From Helicobacter sp. MIT 05-5293 (lineage in GTDB: Bacteria; Campylobacterota; Campylobacteria; Campylobacterales; Helicobacteraceae): a DNA stretch of 64,000 bases. Positions 58,235-64,000 of this stretch are shown here, one piece after another. The translations under genes and the position numbers were made by a program. The notes under the pieces were generated by a model, which saw only the letters and a list, made by a program, of their open reading frames with translations, ran no database searches and was not told where the DNA came from. The DNA is taken from NCBI RefSeq assembly GCF_000765665.2, contig NZ_JROZ02000002.1:1-64000 (forward strand), written 5' to 3'. Position 1 is the stretch's first letter. Every line of letters starts with the position of its first letter.

Positions 58235-59227
58235 TTAAGGATTATTTTGTTGTTGGGATTTGCGTGATTTGACGATAGTAGAGCATACGAATGCAAGAGT
58301 AATAAATCCTACGCCAATAAGCCCTGTGATTATTTCGCTCACTTCAATGAAGATTTTTAAAAACATAATCAGCGCAAGTGTGCCAATCGCATAATGTGCG
58401 CCATGCTCCAAGTAGATGTATTCTTGCAAGGTTTCTTTTTCGACCAAATACAGCGTCAGACTTCGCACAAACATTGCTCCCACGCCTAAGCCTATCATAA
58501 TGATGAAAATATTATCACTCAAGGCAAATGCGCCAATGACACCATCAAAGCTAAAACTTGCGTCCAGAATTTCTAAATATAAAAATCCTACAAGCCCATT
58601 GCGCGCACTTTCAGTGCCAAAAAAAGCATCAAAGGAGTGTATCAAGAGATACAGCACTAAAGCCGAAAAATATGCCGCTCCAATCAAATAATTTTTCGTG
58701 AGTAATAAAAGCACGATACCGACTACACACGCAATCAAAACCGCACTATAAGGAATGCGAGTGAGGCTTTGGGTGAAACGATTTGCCTCTAGCCATTTGA
58801 GCCATTGCTCTTCGCGTTTAGAATCTAAAAAAAACTGCAAAAATACCATGAGCAAAAACGCACCACCAAAGGCATAAATCTCAAAACGACTCTGTTCTAA
58901 GGCTTTATGATAAGATTGTGGGTCATACATCGCAATATGTAAGGTTTCAAAGATTCCCATTCTCGCAGCTATGGCAACAATAAGCACGGGGAAGAAAAAG
59001 CGCATACCAAACACAGCGACAGGAATCCCCCAATAAATAAATCGTTTGCGCCATTTTTCACTCATCGTATGGAGGACTTTAGCATTTACTACAGCATTAT
59101 CAAAAGAGAGGCTAACTTCAAGAATAGAAAGCAGTGCGCAAATAAACACACCAGCCCAATTCCCCACATAAAAAGCAAGACATAAGCCAATGAGAGCAAT
59201 AACAAATGAGCTAAAAAAATATTTCAT
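58235..59227 (-). CDS. DUF475 (TerC-like) integral membrane protein
   Basis: 330 codons from ATG 59227 with AAGGAATAGTA before it. About eight to nine helices. LEVSLSFDNAVVNAKVL near 40-55 and the second half FSFDGVIGAFAL are the paired acidic motifs of the TerC/DUF475 superfamily, thought to handle metal ions; Mn efflux is known for some TerC proteins but not for DUF475. Single gene. Confidence 0.85.
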   Translation of the reverse strand: MKYFFSSFVIALIGLCLAFYVGNWAGVFICALLSILEVSLSFDNAVVNAKVLHTMSEKWRKRFIYWGIPVAVFGMRFFFPVLIVAIAARMGIFETLHIAMYDPQSYHKALEQSRFEIYAFGGAFLLMVFLQFFLDSKREEQWLKWLEANRFTQSLTRIPYSAVLIACVVGIVLLLLTKNYLIGAAYFSALVLYLLIHSFDAFFGTESARNGLVGFLYLEILDASFSFDGVIGAFALSDNIFIIMIGLGVGAMFVRSLTLYLVEKETLQEYIYLEHGAHYAIGTLALIMFLKIFIEVSEIITGLIGVGFITLAFVCSTIVKSRKSQQQNNP

Positions 59228-59265
59228 TACTATTCCTTGCCGTGGCTTTATCAATAAAACAAAGT

Positions 59266-59271
59266 ATTATA
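59266..59271 (-). promoter_or_regulatory. Predicted -10 element for the DUF475 gene
   Basis: TATAAT on the minus strand, about 40 bases before its ATG. Confidence 0.4.
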
Positions 59272-59282
59272 GAAAAATAAAG

Positions 59283-59303
59283 GCATCAAAGATTAAATGA
59301 TGC
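59283..59303. terminator. Terminator after the outer-membrane protein pair
   Basis: Stem GCATCA and TGATGC with a 9-base loop, followed on the minus strand by CTTTATTTTT and on the plus strand by TCTTTTT. About 130 bases beyond the last OMP stop. Confidence 0.6.
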
Positions 59304-59432
59304 TCTTTTTGCGGTTTGTGTCAATTTTAAATCCCTAAAATCTTGAGAGCTTAAATCTTTGGATTGATTGGAATAAATCCCGGCTATGCCTAAGGTGTAT
59401 TGAGTTGCAGGGCAGAGCCCCGCTTAGAAAGA

Positions 59433-60167
59433 TTAAAACTGCAGACCAAGCTCTAGCATTCCTACAAGATTTTGCGCTTTTGGGTAGTCAAAAGTCGTAT
59501 TACGATGAGATTTTGCAATATCATAATATCTTGCTTTGAGATTCATAAATACACCAAATCTCTCGGTAAAATTGTAAGTAAAGCCTATATGAGCCTTTAG
59601 TGCATAAGTGTAGTCATTGATCCTAGAACGAATGCCTGAATCTTGATTATTAGGGTAAAAATAATGATAGCCATAAAACACATAATAATATCCTAGTGCA
59701 TATTCATAGGTCGTTTTACCTTGTGTGTGGATAAAGCCATGCAGCACTCCGCCTATTTGGTGCAAACTTGTCCGCAAAGCAGTAGCGTTATCTTGGATTT
59801 CCTCTGCAAGAGTTCCATACGCGTATTCAAGCTTAAGATAAAGCGGATAGTTTTGCGTGGCAAGATTGTAGCCGACATTGAAAAATCCTTCATACATATA
59901 CAGAGCTCCAGAATCTATTTGGTTTGAATTTTTGCCAAAAGCAATATCTCCCCCGCCTTCTGTGATAAGATTGCGCGTTGTGTTAATAAAACTTCGCCCC
60001 GTTATATTGACATATCCACCTATATTTTTGAAATCATTCCCACCAGCATCACTTGTATAACTACCATAAAGCCCACCGATCCCGATACGAAAAAGATTTA
60101 TATCATCAGCATAAGCTGTGCTAAATAAGCAAATAAGTCCCAAAAAGGTTTTGTAAAATATTCTCAT
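59433..60167 (-). CDS. Outer-membrane beta-barrel protein, paralogue B
   Basis: 244 codons from ATG 60167, preceded by GAGGTATAAA. Signal peptide 1-20 (ends STAYA), then alternating strands ending in Leu-Gln-Phe, typical of barrel proteins. Gly/Tyr-rich, about eight to ten strands. Similar in size and layout to the neighbour at 60208: both open with IGxGGxYxxY-like segments and end with AxNxVxMLEFG/LELG-like strands. Function unknown; not a canonical Hop porin. Confidence 0.8.
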   Translation of the reverse strand: MRIFYKTFLGLICLFSTAYADDINLFRIGIGGLYGSYTSDAGGNDFKNIGGYVNITGRSFINTTRNLITEGGGDIAFGKNSNQIDSGALYMYEGFFNVGYNLATQNYPLYLKLEYAYGTLAEEIQDNATALRTSLHQIGGVLHGFIHTQGKTTYEYALGYYYVFYGYHYFYPNNQDSGIRSRINDYTYALKAHIGFTYNFTERFGVFMNLKARYYDIAKSHRNTTFDYPKAQNLVGMLELGLQF

Positions 60168-60207
60168 TTTATACCTCACATTTTCAAGTTAAACATCTTA
60201 TAAAACA

Positions 60208-60939
60208 CTATAATCCCCTGAATCCAAACTCTAGCATCGCCACAATATTTGCCGAGCTTGGATAACCCTGTGCGCCATCACTATAAAATGAAGCTTTAAG
60301 ATTTTGATACTTGCCTATAAGTTTGGTATAGAATATTGTTTGCAAACTAAGCTTACGACTTAAACCAATACTTGCGCTCAAAATATAGCTTTTAAATGGA
60401 TCGCGTTGAATATAGGAGGTTTTATCGCCGATGACATAAGATGATTGATTTGTTGTATATGTGTAGCCTAAAGAATACTCAAAACACGATATATTCCCAA
60501 GTGGCATTGCTCCCTCAATATCAGCACCCAAAAGCTTAAGCTTACGACTTAAGCCGTGTTTGCTATCATGGCTATTAGATTCTACTAGTAAATTGATGTA
60601 AAGCGGTGTATTTAAACTTGCAATATTTACGCCAATTTTAAAATATTGGTCTGAAATCATAAATCCCGATTTTTCTGCTACATCAGGCATTTGATAAGCT
60701 TTACTCTGCCCTCCACCAATGCGCACGCCAAACACAGATTGCACGCGTTGAAAAACAAAAAATCTAGCCTCTCCAGCCAAATAGCCCCCAACACTACTTA
60801 CATCCTCTCCACCAAAGTTATAATACGCTCCACCTATACCTACCTGTCCCATAAAGTAGCGAGATTGAGAATCTGCCCATAGTATATTATGAATGCAAAA
60901 AACACTTATAATACATAAGAATTTAACAATATGTCTCAT
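60208..60939 (-). CDS. Outer-membrane beta-barrel protein, paralogue A
   Basis: 243 codons from ATG 60939, directly after AAGGAGTAAA. Signal peptide to about 23 (ends ILWADS). QVGIGGAYYNFGG near 32 and SANIVAMLEFGF at the end parallel the next gene, so the pair arose by duplication. Lies 69 bases downstream of the small exported peptide and 40 bases before paralogue B, so the three are probably one transcript. Function unknown. Confidence 0.8.
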   Translation of the reverse strand: MRHIVKFLCIISVFCIHNILWADSQSRYFMGQVGIGGAYYNFGGEDVSSVGGYLAGEARFFVFQRVQSVFGVRIGGGQSKAYQMPDVAEKSGFMISDQYFKIGVNIASLNTPLYINLLVESNSHDSKHGLSRKLKLLGADIEGAMPLGNISCFEYSLGYTYTTNQSSYVIGDKTSYIQRDPFKSYILSASIGLSRKLSLQTIFYTKLIGKYQNLKASFYSDGAQGYPSSANIVAMLEFGFRGL

Positions 60940-61008
60940 TTTACTCCTTAGATTCATTTAATACAGAATGAGTATGTTATAAAACATACTCATATGAGCA
61001 ATTTAAAC

Positions 61009-61266
61009 TCACCACCAATGATGATCTCTGCCAATCTCGTATATTAAAGCACCAAGACCAGTAATTGCGCTAAAAGCACCCCAAAACTCCCCTGTCGTTT
61101 CTTCCATTTCATCTTCACTAAGCACTATCACATCGACATTTTGTGCATCTGTGCCAAAAAGAAATTCAGTATCAGCCTGATTAAGTTTCGTGCTAGATTC
61201 TAATGCTGCAAGAGGACTGATGCTCAAACTAAAAACTAAAGCTAATGAAACCCATAACTTGTTCAT
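61009..61266 (-). CDS. Small exported peptide with bacteriocin-leader-like motif
   Basis: 85 residues. Sec-type signal peptide 1-21 (ends LAALE). An acidic middle carries LSEDEMEETTG at 49-59, which recalls the LSxxEMxxTxG/double-glycine leader ends of bacteriocin-like precursors. The last 25 residues are Gly/aromatic-rich and hydrophobic, ending in RDHHWW. ATG follows AAGGAGTTCGTT. Two paralogous outer-membrane genes follow on the same strand. Bacteriocin function is speculation; it could also be a small surface or periplasmic protein. Confidence 0.7.
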   Translation of the reverse strand: MNKLWVSLALVFSLSISPLAALESSTKLNQADTEFLFGTDAQNVDVIVLSEDEMEETTGEFWGAFSAITGLGALIYEIGRDHHWW

Positions 61267-61291
61267 AACGAACTCCTTTATAAAAATGATT

Positions 61292-61317
61292 TTGTTATAT
61301 TATTAAAAATATAACAA
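61292..61317. repeat. Inverted repeat in the leader of the small peptide gene
   Basis: TTGTTATAT and ATATAACAA around an 8-base spacer, 26 bases before the ATG. Could be an operator or an RNA hairpin; the region is AT-rich, so chance is possible. Confidence 0.4.
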
Positions 61318-61439
61318 TTTATTTTATATAATAAAAGTAATTATCAGAATATAATATAATACTTTGTTGAGTTTGTGTCCAAAAATGAAACGATGAAAGG
61401 TGATGAGGATCTTCGCTTAAGCCTACGCTTTGTGTGATT

Positions 61440-62339
61440 TTATGGCTTTGGTTCGTGATACCATTTGGGCAAGGCATTGTTAGATTCTAAATAAGAATCC
61501 TCAAACATTTTGTGCGTTAGCGCATTTGGATTGAGCTTTTGCCCCCAGCTTTCAAGACTTTGAGCAAAAGTTTTAGCACGAGCAAACATAAAGCTCATAT
61601 TTTCTGTATGACTGATGTCCCAAGATTCTATATTTTGATTGAAGCGTGATTTGTAAAACATAAAGCTCATATCTTTGACACCGCCCACATTCCACGCATT
61701 TAATGGCTGATTGAAATGACTATCAGCAAACATCAAACTCATATCTTGCACATTTGAAGTATCCCAAGATTCTATATTGCGATTAAAGGTGGTTTTCATA
61801 AATGCCCCCTTCATATTTTCGACTTTGCCCACATTCCACAACCCAAGATTTTCATCAAATTCTTTCACACCTGCGAACAAGTAGCTCATATCTTTGACAT
61901 TAGAAACATTCCATGATTCTATCCCGTCAAAATCTTGCCTCGAATAGGCAGTATGCGTGCATTTTTGATTGTTATCTTGCCACTGCTGAATGAGTGCCGC
62001 TTTAATTGATTCAGTGTTAGAATCTGTAGGCTTGTAGGTCTTATCAGCCGCTGCGATTTCTTCAATACGGAGGATTACAAACGCATCGACTGATTTAAGA
62101 AACTGCTCAAATAGCTCATTGCATTTTTCTTGCGGGATACGCGCAAAGAGATAGCTCATATCGGTGATAGCGGAGGTGTCAATTTGTCCAAGCTTGATGC
62201 TTTCATCGCCAAGGAGATTGACTAACTCTAAGCGGTCTTTGGGGTGGTGGATTGCCCTTGATTCTGAATCGCTAGAATCTGCACAGCCATTAAAAATAGT
62301 GCATATCGTTATGATAGAAATAAATAGCGTTTTATACAT
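61440..62339 (-). CDS. DUF285 (BspA-like) leucine-rich surface lipoprotein
   Basis: 299 residues. Lipoprotein signal with lipobox IFNGC, mature start Cys-Ala-Asp-Ser. From about 130 to 270 there are five tandem repeats of about 24 residues with the pattern WNVSNVKDMSYLF...FN, plus an earlier partial unit near 60 (TDMSYLFAR). Repeats of this family occur on secreted and surface proteins of mycoplasmas, Bacteroides and Helicobacter and are thought to bind host proteins. It is the left-most gene of a divergent pair with the methyltransferase. Confidence 0.9.
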   Translation of the reverse strand: MYKTLFISIITICTIFNGCADSSDSESRAIHHPKDRLELVNLLGDESIKLGQIDTSAITDMSYLFARIPQEKCNELFEQFLKSVDAFVILRIEEIAAADKTYKPTDSNTESIKAALIQQWQDNNQKCTHTAYSRQDFDGIESWNVSNVKDMSYLFAGVKEFDENLGLWNVGKVENMKGAFMKTTFNRNIESWDTSNVQDMSLMFADSHFNQPLNAWNVGGVKDMSFMFYKSRFNQNIESWDISHTENMSFMFARAKTFAQSLESWGQKLNPNALTHKMFEDSYLESNNALPKWYHEPKP

Positions 62340-62471
62340 AAATACCCTTTTGTGCTGTTTGCCTTGTAATCATACCAAAACTTACCTTGTTTATTTAAAA
62401 GCAAATAATATTTTTAGGATAGTTTTAGTTTAATTATGATAACTTTTATTATTATAAATCAAGGAGAGATT

Positions 62472-63347
62472 ATGAATAATCCTGAATCCCTTAATATAAA
62501 TAATGTTTCTGAAACCTTGCTCATTCCGTTATATTTTCGCGCATGTGAGGAAAAACGGGCGAATGAAGGAAAGAGTGCAATATTGCGTGATAGTTTTGCG
62601 CAAGGTCTGATTGATGCGATACCTTATGACTATAGCAAGCTTGATAGCGGTAAATTAAGTCGTGTGGGGTGTTGTGTGAGGGCAGCGTATTTTGATAGAA
62701 AGGTCGCAGAATTTATCACTAAAAATGATCATGCAGTAGTGATTTGTGGAGGTTGTGGGCTTGATACGCGCTATGAGCGGCTCAAATCGCAGAATCTGCC
62801 GCATTTTGAAAACGCGACATTTTATGAAATCGACTTGCCTGAAGTCATTGCCTTACGCAAAAGTCTTTTATCAGAATCTAGTAAAGATGTGTATCTGGGC
62901 GCATCTTTACTAGAGAAGGAATGCTTTTTAGAAATCAAACAAAAACACGCGAATGCTCCTATAATCGTGGTAATAGAAGGCGTGATGATGTATTTTGATA
63001 ATGAGGAAATTACAAAGATATTTTCTCATTTGTCAATTCTTGGAGAAGTGCAATTGTGGGTAGATTTTGTAGGCAGTGCATTTGTTAAGCATAAAGTGCA
63101 GCACGATACAATTAGGCATTTTGATGCGAAGTTTCGCAGTGGATTTGATAATCCTGATGAGGTGATTGCTCTAGCGCAAAAAGCCAATGTAGCATTGTCA
63201 TTGTTAGAAATAAGTTTATATATGCGGCAATATTGGTCTAGGTGGGGGATTTTTGGAATGCTTATGGGGCTTTTGCCGCGCAAGATTCAGATGAAGTTTA
63301 GTTTTATGGCTGGGTTTGAGATTAGGCTTTGTAGGGATAGTGGTTAA
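62472..63347 (+). CDS. LCM-type class I SAM-dependent methyltransferase
   Basis: 291 codons from ATG 62472, after CAAGGAGAGATT. CVRAAYFDRKVAEFI near 66 and the SAM motif VICGGCGLDTRYERL near 90-104 are typical of the leucine carboxyl methyltransferase/TcmP family; VVIEGVMMYF near 165 is the third motif. Members modify polyketides, small acids or proteins. No biosynthetic partner is visible here. Terminated by two hairpins. Confidence 0.8.
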   Translation: MNNPESLNINNVSETLLIPLYFRACEEKRANEGKSAILRDSFAQGLIDAIPYDYSKLDSGKLSRVGCCVRAAYFDRKVAEFITKNDHAVVICGGCGLDTRYERLKSQNLPHFENATFYEIDLPEVIALRKSLLSESSKDVYLGASLLEKECFLEIKQKHANAPIIVVIEGVMMYFDNEEITKIFSHLSILGEVQLWVDFVGSAFVKHKVQHDTIRHFDAKFRSGFDNPDEVIALAQKANVALSLLEISLYMRQYWSRWGIFGMLMGLLPRKIQMKFSFMAGFEIRLCRDSG

Positions 63348-63412
63348 GTCATTGTAGGCTTAGGATTCTGTGAGGCAAACAATCCCTTTTGAGATTTTAC
63401 AAGTAAGCCCGA

Positions 63413-63437
63413 AACCCAAAAGATGACTTTTTGGGTT
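63413..63437. terminator. Hairpin downstream of the methyltransferase gene
   Basis: A 9-base stem (AACCCAAAA and TTTTGGGTT) around a 7-base loop, 65 bases after the stop. Confidence 0.5.
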
Positions 63438-63451
63438 AATCTCATTGGTAA

Positions 63452-63470
63452 GGGTTATCTGAGATAACCC
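63452..63470 (+). terminator. Rho-independent-type terminator between convergent genes
   Basis: An 8-base GC-containing stem (GGGTTATC and GATAACCC) with a 3-base loop, followed by CTTTTAAATT. Confidence 0.7.
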
Positions 63471-63491
63471 CTTTTAAATTGCAAAATCGCC

Positions 63492-64000
63492 CTATTGCAC
63501 AGAATTGTCTTGTGTGTGAATCTGCACCAAGAATGCTCCCCAGCCTACGCTCTGCCACTGCCAAGAGGCGTGAGGATCATAGTTTTCAATGATAGTTCTT
63601 AGATTCTCATACCATTCTGCATTGTAATGAGTCGCAAAGACATAATGCGAGGCGCAGTTTTTGGCATCAAATGTAAAAGAAGAAAGATCATCGCCAATAC
63701 TTTCGTAAGGAATAGAGAGATGATCAATGAAGTTATAGTAATTGAACGCGTGAGCGGCTTTTCTATAAACCCACACACAATCCCCCTCTTGAATATTATT
63801 AGCGATAGAAGTAGCAAAGGTGTGAGTTTGCTCAATATAATATAAGTTGAGGCGGATATGGCGACTTTCGTGATAAATCGCTTGAAACAAACAAGTGAGC
63901 AGTAAGATTACCGCAAGGCTTTTGAGCCATATTTTTTGCTTGTAGAGTGCATAAACCCCATACGCACAACAGAGATAAAAAATCACAGACATCCATAGAG
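63492..64000 (-). CDS. C-terminal part of a membrane protein (runs off right edge)
   Basis: The visible part has two hydrophobic helices (about FYLCCAYGVYALY and KSLAVILLLTCLFQAIY) followed by a soluble C-terminal domain of about 120 residues with VWVYRKAAHAFNYY. The layout resembles the end of a multi-spanning glycosyltransferase of the GT39/ArnT type with a periplasmic tail, but the catalytic part is outside the window, so this is a guess. The start is not in the window; an ATG at 63992 is probably internal. Confidence 0.6.
   Translation of the reverse strand, partial: LWMSVIFYLCCAYGVYALYKQKIWLKSLAVILLLTCLFQAIYHESRHIRLNLYYIEQTHTFATSIANNIQEGDCVWVYRKAAHAFNYYNFIDHLSIPYESIGDDLSSFTFDAKNCASHYVFATHYNAEWYENLRTIIENYDPHASWQWQSVGWGAFLVQIHTQDNSVQ

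Noticed and set aside
62499-62515. TGTTTCTGAAAC in the methyltransferase gene considered as a parS-like site
   Set aside because: Lacks the central four bases; half-sites touching like this do not match ParB sites.

Overview
The window is a continuous stretch of an AT-rich chromosome from a Campylobacterota bacterium, most likely a Helicobacter of the enterohepatic type. The evidence is the gene orders, which from memory match Helicobacter: flhF-flhG-small membrane gene-fliA-fliM-fliY; ksgA-rnj-kdsD with rlmN nearby; fabZ-lpxA-clpX-mreB-mreC; and groEL-groES divergent from dnaG plus a PP-loop gene. A short outer-membrane and surface cluster near the right end also fits. No phage, IS element, rRNA, CRISPR array or restriction system is visible. 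One tRNA (Phe, GAA) is present.

Layout. 1-284: 5' end of a TonB-dependent receptor gene (minus strand, runs off the left edge). 542-5860: flagellar regulation and switch operon. 5969-7156: a CcoS-like domain fused in frame to an FAD oxidoreductase. 7351-9897: chemoreceptor and a PepSY-type membrane protein. 10039-13962: gpmI, then divergent mraY-murD, then tRNA-Phe. 14177-19377: YeiH-type transporter, thioredoxin 2, an SDR enzyme, GAPDH and recG. 19407-21593: second, paralogous TonB receptor. 21871-25905: ksgA-rnj-kdsD-small coiled-coil gene (minus). 26036-29799: hisF, a nucleoside-phosphorylase-like gene, rlmN, a 30-codon membrane peptide gene and queH. 29843-37883: fabZ-lpxA-clpX-mreB-mreC followed by two glycosyltransferases. 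38091-42540: ileS, a 47-codon membrane protein, a lipoprotein, a 23-codon membrane peptide and a DUF5131 gene. 42694-47582: groES-groEL under a CIRCE-like operator, divergent from dnaG and a PP-loop ATPase. 47700-59227: housekeeping genes (cutA, type II NADH dehydrogenase, purM, SH3 protein, aroE, gatC, ung, copper chaperone, ppc, ilvC, a DUF475 membrane protein). 59433-62339: accessory surface cluster with two paralogous beta-barrel proteins, a small exported peptide with a bacteriocin-leader-like motif, and a DUF285 lipoprotein. 62472-64000: an LCM-type methyltransferase and the 3' end of a membrane protein gene.

How the genes work together. Most of the window is core metabolism, envelope synthesis (lipid A, peptidoglycan, KDO) and motility. 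The variable layer is surface biology. Both TonB receptors and one glycosyltransferase carry a ten-base G/C homopolymer inside the first 51 codons. Each is in frame here, and each would stop early after a one-base slip, so all three look phase-variable. The most system-like novelty is the small exported peptide followed by its two outer-membrane barrel genes. Other notable items are two identical 16-bp parS-like palindromes 1.4 kb apart, the CcoS-oxidoreductase fusion with a preserved internal ribosome binding site, and three unusually short membrane-peptide genes.
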